A DNA stretch of 14,225 bases from Limnobacter sp. (lineage in GTDB: Bacteria > Pseudomonadota > Gammaproteobacteria > Burkholderiales > Burkholderiaceae_B): the NCBI GenBank assembly GCA_012032215.1, contig JAAURO010000013.1, forward strand, positions 1 to 14,225. Reading direction: 5' to 3'. This document shows positions 1-7,533 of this stretch, piece by piece. Each line of letters opens with the position of its first letter. Position 1 is the stretch's first letter. Under the pieces are notes generated by a model, which saw nothing but the letters and a program-made list of their open reading frames with translations, did not search any database and was not told the DNA's origin. A program made the translations under genes and the position numbers.

Positions 1-64
1 CGGGCATGTTTGAGCACCGAGGCGCCTGACGCTGAGGGCCAGTTAACGGCCGCCGAGCAATTAA

Positions 65-244
65 AGCAGCAGGCGGGGTTTCGGGCAACGCCTAGCCGGA
101 AGGCATGCCCCACAGTGCCATGGCAAGAAAGCAGAACCGGGAATCTATGCCATATTTTTGTTTTCCGGATATGGTATTCTCGGTATTCATAGCAATGTTG
201 CAGGCCATGAAAATGAGTTTACTTCGGGTTATGCATGGAGTTAA
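65..244 (+). CDS. possible 3' end of an unrecognised gene
   Basis: An open frame runs from after the stop at 62-64 to a TAA at 242-244. Its last ~35 codons, ending in GHENEFTSGYAWS, look more protein-like than the other frames. It stops 26 bases before the ATG of the next small gene, a spacing typical of an operon. No start codon with a ribosome binding site is visible in this frame. A different frame is open from the window edge to 192, so a one-base frameshift around 100-150 could join the two, as happens elsewhere in this window. I do not recognise the family. It may also be chance open sequence. Confidence 0.25.
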   Translation, partial: SSRRGFGQRLAGRHAPQCHGKKAEPGIYAIFLFSGYGILGIHSNVAGHENEFTSGYAWS

Positions 245-270
245 TCAGAGGCTCCCAAGGAGCTGATCCT

Positions 271-416
271 ATGAATGTTAAACTTCTAAAAACACTTTTT
301 TCCCAGTTCTTTTTGTTTTTACTGCTTGTGTGGGTCCCGTGAATAATTACAAAAAATCAGACATTGAAATAATAAAAACAAGCCCATCAGTCAAAGATGT
401 TACTGAAATTTATTAA
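271..416 (+). CDS. small predicted lipoprotein, frameshifted
   Basis: An ATG at 271 is preceded by a strong ribosome binding site, AAGGAG at 257-262, eight bases away. As sequenced, the frame reads MNVKLLKTLFSQFF and stops at 340-342. Adding one T to the T run at 296-301 gives a 48-residue protein with a basic start, a hydrophobic stretch LFFPVLFVF and a lipobox FTAC (Cys about residue 20). A mature part of ~28 residues ends in KDVTEIY at the TAA 414-416. The frame reopens after that TAA and runs to 507-509 (RPLLESVYFCPGANV and on), so the original protein may be longer. The product would be exported and lipid-anchored. The family is not recognised, and the gene is more AT-rich than its neighbours. 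Confidence 0.5.
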
Positions 417-535
417 AGGCCACTTCTTGAGTCTGTTTATTTTTGTCCTGGTGCAAATGTTCTTGAACATGAGGGCAGAAAAAAATACCCTTTGTTCGCT
501 GCAGTATAAAAAAAGAATGCCCTTTAGATACTACC

Positions 536-557
536 GGGCTGTCAGCAAAGCCTTTTT
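536..557 (+). terminator. weak candidate rho-independent terminator
   Basis: A short hairpin pairs GGCT (537-540) with AGCC (549-552), with a possible extra G-T pair outside. The loop is eight bases and the stem is followed by five T (553-557). It sits after the small lipoprotein region and just before the ribosome binding site of the MBL hydrolase gene. The stem is short, so this could be chance. Confidence 0.25.
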
Positions 558-580
558 CACTCACAGGAAGCCCGCCACCC

Positions 581-1599
581 ATGGCCATTGAACGCCTGTT
601 TGAACCTCCAGAACCGGGCCAACCAGTGCCGGTAGCGCCCGGGCTTTTGTGGGTGCGCTTGCCCCTGCCCTTCCAGCTGAATCACATCAACGTGTGGCTG
701 TTTGAAGAACTCCACCAATACACACTGGTAGACACGGGGGTCAATCTGCCCGATGTGGTCGCAATCTGGGAGAAACTGGGTCAAACCCTTTTCGCCAAAA
801 AACCGCTGGGCCGTATTGTGCTTACCCATGCACACCCCGACCACGTGGGCATGGCAGGCCCTCTTGCTCGCCAATATGGCGCGCCAGTATTGATGTCAGC
901 CGGAGAATACTTTTTTACCCGCGCCATTTGCGCAGCCGTGCCCGGTATGAACGCCAGCGCACTGGCCGATTTTCTGGCCAGCCACGGGCTGGTAGCAGAA
1001 AAAGCCGAGCAAACCAACAAAGCCCGTGGGGGGCTGTTCAACAAACTGGTACCAGAACCACCCTTGAGTTTTCTGCGCCTGCAACACGGCGACACGCTTA
1101 CCCTTGGCGGCCACCCATGGACTTGCCATGCGGGCCACGGCCACAGCGTAGAACACATCAGCCTGGTGTGCGAACCACTGAATCTCCTGATCAGCGGTGA
1201 CATGCTGTTACCCAGTATTTCCACCAATGTAAGCGTGTACGGCACCGAGCCCGATGGCAATCCGCTCAAGGCGTTTCTGGAATCGGTACAACGCATGGCA
1301 AAGCTGCCAGACACACTTACCGTGCTGCCTTCACACGGAGTACCCTTAAAGGCGTGCACGAGCGCTGTGCCCAATTGCTGCGCCACCACGAGCACCGCCT
1401 GACCGAATTGCAAAATGCCCTGAAAACCAGCCCGCTTTCGGCCCATGATGCCCTTACCGTGCTGTTTCGCCGCCCTATGGATGGCCACCAAATCAGCTTT
1501 GCCATCGGCGAAGCAGTGGCACACCTGAACTACCTGTGGCACCAAGGCATTGCGAAGCGGGAACGCCATGAAAATGTCTGGAAGTTTTCGCTGGCTTGA
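581..1599 (+). CDS. MBL-fold metallo-hydrolase (LACTB2/glyoxalase II-like), one frameshift
   Basis: Predicted cytoplasmic zinc hydrolase of the metallo-beta-lactamase superfamily, in the subgroup with a C-terminal winged-helix domain. The substrate cannot be told from the sequence. Metal-site motifs are complete: THAHPDH (H83, H85, D87, H88), GHSVEH (H188), SGD (D207) and SHG (H252). As sequenced, the frame leaves homology after SHGVP and stops at 1400-1402. The correct continuation, GVHERCAQLLRHHEHRL, is in the next frame and ends at the TGA 1597-1599. One extra T or A in 1346-1350 restores a 339-residue protein. The C-terminal part (PMDGHQISFAIGEAVAHLNYL) is the winged helix. The start is ATG 581, with AGGAAG at 565-570. 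It lies 75 bases upstream of the CobW-family gene on the same strand. Confidence 0.85.
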
Positions 1600-1618
1600 C
1601 ACCTTTAAAACCGAGAGT

Positions 1619-1649
1619 TTGCCCTTACTTTCTGACAGAACTTTTATAT
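1619..1649 (+). promoter_or_regulatory. possible sigma70 promoter before the CobW-family gene
   Basis: A TTGCCC at 1619-1624 and a TTATAT at 1644-1649 are separated by 19 bases in the gap between the MBL hydrolase and the CobW-family gene. The match to consensus is partial and the spacing is long. It is listed only as a candidate. No Zur-type palindrome is visible in the gap. Confidence 0.2.
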
Positions 1650-1674
1650 CCACCCCGAAACCACCGAGACCGCC

Positions 1675-2661
1675 ATGAATGCTGCCAAACCTGCCTTGAT
1701 CCCTGTCACCATTTTGACTGGCTTTTTGGGCAGCGGAAAAACCACCCTGCTTAACCGGATTTTGCAGGAAAACCACGGCATGAAAATTGCTGTCATCGAA
1801 AATGAATTCGGGGAAGAAGGAGTAGACAACGATCTTCTGATTCGGGATGAACAGGAAAGCATTGTTGAAATGAATAACGGTTGCCTGTGCTGCACTGTGC
1901 GTGGTGACCTGGTGCGCATTCTGGGTGATCTTGCTGGCAAAAGAAAGCGCGGTGAAATTGCCTTTGATCGTCTGGTCATCGAAACCACCGGCATGGCCGA
2001 CCCAGGTCCTGTGGCCCAGACGTTTTTTATCGATGATGTGGTGGCAGAACACTATCAGCTAGATGCTGTTTTAACCGTTGTTGATGCCAAACACGGCATG
2101 TCCCAGCTTGATGAACACCGCGAAATCCAGCAACAGGTTGGGTTTGCAGATCGAATACTGCTTTCCAAAACCGATTTGTGCGCTGCCGAAGACGTGCAAA
2201 CGCTTAGAAAACGCTTGATTAAAATGAATGCACGGGCAGAAACAATAACCAGCGATCACGGCAAGGCTCCTGTTGAAAAACTACTGAACATACGTGGTTT
2301 TAATCTCAACAGCATTCTGGATATTGCCCCGGATTTTCTCGACGACGACAGACACACCCACAACGATGACATTCAAAGCTTTGTGTTTAAAAGCAAGAAA
2401 CCATTCGATGGTGCCCGGTTCGAAGAATTCATGAGCTCGGTTACTCAAGTGTACGGCCCTGACATGCTGCGCTACAAAGGTATTTTGAACATCAAAGGCA
2501 ACCCCAAAAAAGCCTTGTTTCAGGGGGTTCACATGCTCATGGGCCTCGATTGGGGGAGGAAGTGGGAACCATCGGAGCAAAAAGAAAGCAAAATAGTGTT
2601 TATTGGGCGTAAACTACCGAAGGATTTTATCGTTCAAGGGCTGGAGCTATGCTTGGCCTGA
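1675..2661 (+). CDS. CobW/COG0523 family GTPase, putative metallochaperone
   Basis: A 328-residue cytoplasmic G3E-class GTPase. Visible motifs are the Walker A loop GFLGSGKTT (16-24), the family's metal-binding CLCC (Cys70, Cys72, Cys73), the Walker B-side ETTGMADP (103-110) and the guanine-recognition SKTD (164-167). A short His/Asp segment, DDDRHTHNDD, links to the CobW C-terminal domain, which ends the protein. Members of this family deliver metal ions, often zinc, to client proteins using GTP. Neither the metal nor the client can be assigned here. The frame is intact, which contrasts with the broken genes on both sides. It lies 51 bases upstream of dksA on the same strand, a pairing that suggests co-transcription. 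A true cobalamin-biosynthesis CobW is less likely, since no cobalamin genes are nearby. Confidence 0.9.
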   Translation: MNAAKPALIPVTILTGFLGSGKTTLLNRILQENHGMKIAVIENEFGEEGVDNDLLIRDEQESIVEMNNGCLCCTVRGDLVRILGDLAGKRKRGEIAFDRLVIETTGMADPGPVAQTFFIDDVVAEHYQLDAVLTVVDAKHGMSQLDEHREIQQQVGFADRILLSKTDLCAAEDVQTLRKRLIKMNARAETITSDHGKAPVEKLLNIRGFNLNSILDIAPDFLDDDRHTHNDDIQSFVFKSKKPFDGARFEEFMSSVTQVYGPDMLRYKGILNIKGNPKKALFQGVHMLMGLDWGRKWEPSEQKESKIVFIGRKLPKDFIVQGLELCLA

Positions 2662-2712
2662 CAGGGCTTGTCTGATATATATTTGCACATCGCACCAGAA
2701 AAGAGGCACACC

Positions 2713-3136
2713 ATGACAAAACAAAAAACGGGAGTCATCAGCGAAAAGGAACTGCTGAAGATGTCTGAAGAGGATTACATGAATGAAGTGCAGATAGCGT
2801 TTTTCGGAATCGTCTTCAGGAAATGGAAAAAGAGCTGTTACACAACGCGGATGAAACCACCGAACACTTGCGCGAAACCGTTGTTGTGCCGGATCCGCAG
2901 ACCGCGCCACCATTGAAGAAGAACACGCGCTTGAACTTCGTACCCGCGATCGCGAACGAAAACTGCTGAAAAAGGTTCAGCAGTCTTTGGCCAAACTGGA
3001 CAACGGCGAATACGGCTGGTGCGAAGAAACTGGCGACCCCATTGGTTTACCACGTCTTTTGGCGCGTCCTACCGCAGGCTTATCGCTCGAAGCCCAACAA
3101 CGCCGCGAGCTAAAGCAACGCATGTACGGGGATTAA
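2713..3136 (+). CDS. dksA: RNA polymerase-binding transcription factor DksA, two frameshifts
   Basis: DksA binds the RNA polymerase secondary channel and, with ppGpp, reprograms transcription in the stringent response. Two one-base deletions break the gene. The first is at 2800-2805 (AFFRNRLQEMEKELLHN continues in the next frame). The second is near 2895-2898, exactly in the coiled-coil tip codons. Repaired, it encodes 141 residues, close to the usual length. The tip motif DPADRA keeps the acidic residues needed for activity, and the second helix EEHALELRTRDRERKLLKK is typical. The finger reads WCEET...GLSLEA, so three of the four classical zinc cysteines are replaced by Thr, Ser and Ala. The start is ATG 2713, with a purine-rich site (AAAAGAGG, about 2698-2705). 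An in-frame TTG at 2668 is an unlikely alternative. The gene is followed by a hairpin terminator. Confidence 0.88.
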
Positions 3137-3204
3137 AGTCCTGTTTCGATTGGGGGCTTGCAACCCCCTCAAGCGGGGCCCTGACAACAGACAAGCGAAT
3201 ATCA

Positions 3205-3227
3205 GGGGGGTTATAACGCCCCCCTTT
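3205..3227 (+). terminator. terminator hairpin after dksA
   Basis: Six G (3205-3210) pair with six C (3219-3224) around the eight-base loop TTATAACG, and TTT follows on the plus strand. It lies 68 bases after the dksA stop and 30 bases from the convergent mrcA stop. On the minus strand the run after the stem is poor in T, so it probably serves dksA more than mrcA. A second G5/C5 hairpin (3152-3156 with 3164-3168) lies upstream and has no T run. Confidence 0.5.
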
Positions 3228-3256
3228 AGTACCTGGTTTCAAAATCAATTTCCCAA

Positions 3257-5761
3257 TCAATTTCCAAACAAACGCTGAATATCGTCTGCCGGGCCATCGT
3301 CTGGCGACGTTCGCCGCGCGGGCACCGGCTGCTGCCTGGGCTGGCTTGGCCGCGAACTGCTGCCTTCGCCGGTGCCGGTTTCGTTTTCAAAGGCAGAGCC
3401 ATCGCCGCCTGCATCCATCAAGCCACCCAGCCCTTTCAGGAAATTAAACAGGCTGGGTATTTCACCTTCAATCGAGTTGTCGCGCACATCAATGCGGTCT
3501 ACGCCGTTGCCGGGCGTGTACTCCGAGTAGTAGTAATCGTTGTTGACGTAATCTACACCGCTGGGCACACGTTGCGGATTGATTGGGCGGTCGTAGAGGG
3601 CTTCTTGCATGTAGCCTATCCAGATAGGAAGGGCCAGGCCGCCGCCTGTTTCACGGGCACCCAGATTGCGAGGACGGTCGTAGCCCATCCAGGCTACGGC
3701 TGCAATGTCGGGGTTATAGCCTGCAAACCAGGCATCGTGGCTGTCGTTGGTGGTTCCGGTTTTGCCTGCAATGTCGGTTCGGCCCAACGACAAGGCTTTG
3801 GTGGCCGTACCGCGTTCTACTACACCGCGCAGCAGGCGGGTTGTTACAAAAGCGTTGCGTGCATCGATAACCCGGTTTGCTTCGTTGCCCGCTTCGGCGG
3901 GTCTGCCTTGCGCCACGATGCGCCCTGAGGCGTCGGTAATTTCTTCAATGAGGTAGGGCTTGATGCGGTAACCACCGTTGGCAAACACCGAGTAGGCCGA
4001 GGCCAGCTGCAGCGGGTTGGTGGTGACTGCGCCCAATGCCATGGTGAGGTAGGGGGGCACATTGGCTGCGCTAAAACCAAACCTGGTGGCCCATTCTTGA
4101 GCAAATTTGGGCGAAATATACTGCAGCACCCGAATAGAAATCATGTTTTTAGACTTTGCCAGGCCGTCTTTGAGCAACATGGGGCCATCGTATTTGGCAT
4201 CGTAGTTTTTGGGGCTCCAGTTGGGCTGGCCATTTTTGCCCGCCACAAAAATGGGTTCATCGGCAATGAGCGTGGTGGGGGTAACGCCTTTTTCCAGGGC
4301 GGCAGAGTACACAAAAGGCTTAAAGCTGGAACCCGGTTGACGGGTGGCCTGGGTAACGTGGTTGAACTTGTTTTGCCGGAATTCAAAGCCGCCTACCAAG
4401 GCTCGAATACCACCATTTTTGGAGTTCAATGCGACAAACGCGGCTTCCACGTCGGGCATTTGCGTCAGGTAGGGTTTGTCGTTTTCCCGAAGCAGGATAC
4501 GCACCACTGCGCCGCGCACCAGACGCTTGTTGCTCGGAGCGGTTTCTTTAAGCCAGCTCATGGCGGGGTGAATCTGATCGCCTGTAAGCGTGGTGGGTTC
4601 GCCGGTACCGCGCGACACCACCACTTTTTCCGGGCTGGCGGTGAGCACCACCGCACTGACCAGTTCGCCAAAATCGGGGAATTCGGAAATGCGGTCGCTG
4701 ATGAGGGCTTCGGCCTGCTGGGCGTTGGCAGGCAGCTCAAGAAAACCTTCAGGGCCACGGTAGTACTGGCGCAGTTCGTAATCCATAACGCCTTTGCGCA
4801 GTGCGCGGTAAGCGGCGTTCTGTTCGTTGGAAACCAGGGTGGTGGTAACGGTAATGCCTGCGGTGTAGGCTTCATCGCCGTAGAGATCAATGGCCGATTG
4901 ACGGGCCATTTCTGCAGCGTATTCCGCTTCCACTTCAAAGGAGTTGGCGCCTTTTCTGCCTTGATATACCAATTGCTCCTTGAGAGCTGACTGGTACTGG
5001 CTCTCTGTAATGTAGCCCAGACTGAGCATGCGCCGAAGCACATATTGCTGGCGCACTGTGGCGCGCTTGGGGTTCACAATGGGGTTGTAAGCGGAAGGGG
5101 CTTTGGGCAACCCGGCTAGCATGGCGGCTTCGGCCAGGCTAACTTCCTGCAGGCGTTTACCGTAGTAAATGCGGGAAGCCGAGGCGAAGCCGTAAGCCCG
5201 TTGGCCCAGGTAAATCTGGTTGATGTAGAGTTCCAGAATTTGATCTTTCGTGAGGTTGGCTTCGATTTTCAAGGACAACAGCACTTCATAGACTTTACGA
5301 GTCCAGGTTTTTTCGCGCTTGAGGAAGAAATTGCGTGCCACTTGCATGGTAATGGTGCTAGCACCCTGGCTTTTGCCGCCAACGGTAATGTTGCTGAGCA
5401 ACGCGCGACCCACACCCAGCAAATCAATGCCCCAGTGTTCGTAAAAGCCGTCGTCTTCGGCGGCCAGAATGGCTTTTTGCATAACCAGGGGCACCTGGGT
5501 AATGGAAACCGGACGACGGCGTTCTTCGCCAAATTCACCAATGAGCACACCATCCGAAGTGAGCACCCGCAGCGGTACTTTGGGACGATAATCGGTGAGG
5601 CTTTGCAGGCTAGGCAATTTCGGGTAGATCAGGCCCAAAACCAGAACAAGCAGCAGTCCGCCAGCCAGCCCCAAGCCGAATAAAACCAGCAGGGCGCTTT
5701 TGAAGGGGGAGCGGCCACGGGGGCGGGGCGCGGGTTTGGTGGAATCGGCTTTTTCAGGCAC
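3257..5761 (-). CDS. mrcA: penicillin-binding protein 1A (bifunctional glycosyltransferase/transpeptidase)
   Basis: A class A penicillin-binding protein that polymerises lipid II and cross-links peptidoglycan in the periplasm. It is anchored by one membrane segment (about residues 23-45). The glycosyltransferase domain shows the catalytic-Glu motif AAEDDGFYEHWG (E102), then GASTITMQVARNFFL and LELYINQIYLGQRAYG. The transpeptidase domain shows SSFK (active Ser about 478), SKN (in LAKSKNMIS) and KTGT (K about 667). The C-terminal tail is Gly/Ser/Pro-rich and low in complexity. The frame is intact over 834 residues, normal for PBP1A. I chose the GTG at 5761-5759 because the short basic segment before the membrane helix then begins the protein. 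An upstream GTG at 5845 would add 28 residues with no resemblance to the family. No strong ribosome binding site decides the start. The gene is divergent from pilM, as in many beta- and gammaproteobacteria. Confidence 0.95.
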   Translation of the reverse strand: MPEKADSTKPAPRPRGRSPFKSALLVLFGLGLAGGLLLVLVLGLIYPKLPSLQSLTDYRPKVPLRVLTSDGVLIGEFGEERRRPVSITQVPLVMQKAILAAEDDGFYEHWGIDLLGVGRALLSNITVGGKSQGASTITMQVARNFFLKREKTWTRKVYEVLLSLKIEANLTKDQILELYINQIYLGQRAYGFASASRIYYGKRLQEVSLAEAAMLAGLPKAPSAYNPIVNPKRATVRQQYVLRRMLSLGYITESQYQSALKEQLVYQGRKGANSFEVEAEYAAEMARQSAIDLYGDEAYTAGITVTTTLVSNEQNAAYRALRKGVMDYELRQYYRGPEGFLELPANAQQAEALISDRISEFPDFGELVSAVVLTASPEKVVVSRGTGEPTTLTGDQIHPAMSWLKETAPSNKRLVRGAVVRILLRENDKPYLTQMPDVEAAFVALNSKNGGIRALVGGFEFRQNKFNHVTQATRQPGSSFKPFVYSAALEKGVTPTTLIADEPIFVAGKNGQPNWSPKNYDAKYDGPMLLKDGLAKSKNMISIRVLQYISPKFAQEWATRFGFSAANVPPYLTMALGAVTTNPLQLASAYSVFANGGYRIKPYLIEEITDASGRIVAQGRPAEAGNEANRVIDARNAFVTTRLLRGVVERGTATKALSLGRTDIAGKTGTTNDSHDAWFAGYNPDIAAVAWMGYDRPRNLGARETGGGLALPIWIGYMQEALYDRPINPQRVPSGVDYVNNDYYYSEYTPGNGVDRIDVRDNSIEGEIPSLFNFLKGLGGLMDAGGDGSAFENETGTGEGSSSRPSQPRQQPVPARRTSPDDGPADDIQRLFGN

Positions 5762-5950
5762 AGCACATTTCTGCTTTAAGAAATAAAACTCGTATTGTAA
5801 TCTGCAACCTGACCAGAACCGCACAAAAACCCCAAAAGACTGCACAAGCCTGGCTCAATTGGGGTAGCCCTAAGGAATTGAACCTCGTTCGAGGGTTAGA
5901 AAACAGGCAAAAACTTTCTACTCTTGAGGCTCACACCATCTTGAATCGGG
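5762..5950. promoter_or_regulatory. divergent mrcA / pilM upstream region
   Basis: About 190 bases separate the chosen starts of mrcA (minus) and pilM (plus), so promoters of both should lie here. I see no convincing sigma70 pair on either strand. A GGCTCA (5928-5933) can pair with TGAGCC (5952-5957) across the first pilM ATG, but with only six base pairs this may be chance. Confidence 0.35.
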
Positions 5951-6931
5951 ATGAGCCAGATGAAGTCTTGGTTATCAGCAATCACGGGGGGCAGCAGAGA
6001 TGTATTGTCTCTGGTTTTGCACCCTGTAGCGTGTCAGTGGCTTTGTGGCCGTGTCAGCCAGAAGGGGCAATTGCATTTTGAATCCATTTACGGGGCAGGA
6101 GATCTTGCCAGCAATGCCCGGCTTTTTAACGAAAGCGGACAGTTGGATGAAGTCGGCTTAAGCGCCTTGCTAGAGGCGGCTTTGGCGGCCTGTCACGAAA
6201 TGCGGCGTCATCCCAAGGCTGTGGTGGTAACGCTTTCTTCCCAGCAGGCTTATTTCTGCGAATTGGGGGTGTCTAGTGCCGAGCAGGACGATGACATCCG
6301 TTTTCAGATAGAGGACCTTCTCTCAGATGTGGCGGGTGAAAGCAAGTCACAAATGGCTTACGACTGGCAATCCAAGGGGGCCGATATTTTAATGGGTGGC
6401 GATGAGCGCCAACTGGCAGTTGCTGCCCTGCTTAAAGACCAGCTGGATTGTATTTTAGAAGTGTGCAGCGTGGCCAAACTGGATTGCCTGGGGGTAACCC
6501 TGGATGCCGTTTCGCGCGCCAATGGCTATCAGCGCGCCAGTGGGCCTGGTGGCAGTTTTGAATTCCCAACGCTGCTGATTGGCACCCTGAACCCGTGGGA
6601 GGTTCGGCTTTCTGTGTTCATGGAAGGGGCTTTGTTCAGCGAAACGACGACTACCAACGACGATGGCGATTTTACCCTGGTCAAAGGTTTGTCTGCCCTG
6701 GAGCGATTGGTAACCGCGTGGACACGCAGCGGCCCTATGGTACAAGACTCTGGAATCGGGTTGATATTGTCTGGTCATCTGATGTGTCAGGGCACCGCCT
6801 TTACCACTGCCGGCCGAAGTGATTGCCTGCGACCCTACCTTACTGCTACGGCTGTGCGCCCTGAACTGGCAAAAGGCTGGCACCAGCAAGTGGTCGCCTT
6901 TGGTGCAGTGGAGGGCTTGCCATGCGCGTAA
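5951..6931 (+). CDS. pilM: type IV pilus assembly protein PilM, divergent
   Basis: First gene of the pilMNOPQ operon. PilM is the actin-like cytoplasmic ring protein that binds the N-terminal tail of PilN and links the motor to the inner-membrane alignment complex. Identification rests mainly on position and on the general layout: 326 residues with a central LAVAALLKDQLDCILEV segment matching the family's VAA-type strand-helix. The usual nucleotide-binding DIGSSSVK-type signature near the N-terminus is not recognisable (LSLVLHPVACQWLCG stands there), so ATP binding is doubtful. The start is ATG 5951, since an in-frame stop lies at 5942-5944. ATG 5960 has a better-spaced purine-rich site and is equally possible. 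The 3' end overlaps pilN by ten bases. Confidence 0.75.
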   Translation: MSQMKSWLSAITGGSRDVLSLVLHPVACQWLCGRVSQKGQLHFESIYGAGDLASNARLFNESGQLDEVGLSALLEAALAACHEMRRHPKAVVVTLSSQQAYFCELGVSSAEQDDDIRFQIEDLLSDVAGESKSQMAYDWQSKGADILMGGDERQLAVAALLKDQLDCILEVCSVAKLDCLGVTLDAVSRANGYQRASGPGGSFEFPTLLIGTLNPWEVRLSVFMEGALFSETTTTNDDGDFTLVKGLSALERLVTAWTRSGPMVQDSGIGLILSGHLMCQGTAFTTAGRSDCLRPYLTATAVRPELAKGWHQQVVAFGAVEGLPCA

Positions 6932-7533
6932 TACATTTCAACCTTATTCCTTACCGGCTTGCGCTGGAGGCCCGTGCGCGGCGTCTGTTCTGGCTGCAAA
7001 TGCTATTGGCTCTGGTTTGCGCCGTGATTTTTTGCCTGGGGGTAAGCAGCTGGCTGGATGGCCGTCTGGCAGAGAAAGACCAGTTTATTTACCGGATTGA
7101 TGATGCCAAGCGTTCGCTGGCTGCCAGTGCAGACAAAGCCGCTGCGCTGGAGGCAGAAAAAAACGCCATTCAGGCCAAGGTGTCGGCATTGGTTCAAGTG
7201 CATTTGAACACCGTGGCAGTGAGTGAAATATTTTCCACACTGGACACCACCTTGCCCCAGGATGTGTTTATGCAGGAAATGAAACGGCAAGGCGACAACC
7301 TGGTAATTCGTGGTCTTACCCAGAATATTCCGCTACTCACGCAGTGGGTACAGGGGCTACAAGCCCGCACAGACATTTTTTCCCAAGTCGATTTTGACGT
7401 GGTAGAGCGCATTAAGGTGGCAGATGGCCTGACCGACTACAGCCACGAGTTTGTGGTGAGCCTGAAACTTGCCAAACCCAAAATGCCTGCCCAAATGCGT
7501 TTGACCAAAGAGGTGGTTCATGCTGGATATTGA
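6922..7533 (+). CDS. pilN: type IV pilus inner-membrane protein PilN
   Basis: PilN has a short cytoplasmic tail that docks into PilM, one membrane helix and a periplasmic coiled coil plus ferredoxin-like domain that dimerises with PilO. Here residues 5-11 read HFNLIPY, the family's NL(L/I)P(Y/W)R docking motif. A hydrophobic segment follows at about 22-45 (FWLQMLLALVCAVIFCLGV). An Ala/Lys/Glu-rich coiled-coil stretch then leads into the periplasmic domain. The length, 203 residues, is normal. The start overlaps the end of pilM (ATG inside CCATGCGCGTAA) and the end overlaps pilO by 14 bases, which implies translational coupling. Confidence 0.92.
   Translation: MRVIHFNLIPYRLALEARARRLFWLQMLLALVCAVIFCLGVSSWLDGRLAEKDQFIYRIDDAKRSLAASADKAAALEAEKNAIQAKVSALVQVHLNTVAVSEIFSTLDTTLPQDVFMQEMKRQGDNLVIRGLTQNIPLLTQWVQGLQARTDIFSQVDFDVVERIKVADGLTDYSHEFVVSLKLAKPKMPAQMRLTKEVVHAGY

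Noticed and set aside
10..192. 60-codon frame from a TTG near the left edge
   Set aside because: No ribosome binding site, and its last third reads as AT-rich non-coding sequence. The other frame, ending at 244, looks better.
397..591. 64-codon plus-strand frame with a hydrophobic start (MLLKFIKGHFLSLFIFV)
   Set aside because: It lacks a ribosome binding site, overlaps both the lipoprotein end and the MBL start, and its second half has no protein-like pattern.
781..2052. Long minus-strand open frame (423 codons) opposite the MBL hydrolase and CobW-family genes
   Set aside because: It is antisense to two genes with clear family motifs, crosses their intergenic gap and shows no recognisable domain.
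4097..4990. 297-codon plus-strand frame inside mrcA
   Set aside because: It is antisense to the catalytic domains of PBP1A. Its Gly/His-rich composition is that expected of the complementary frame.
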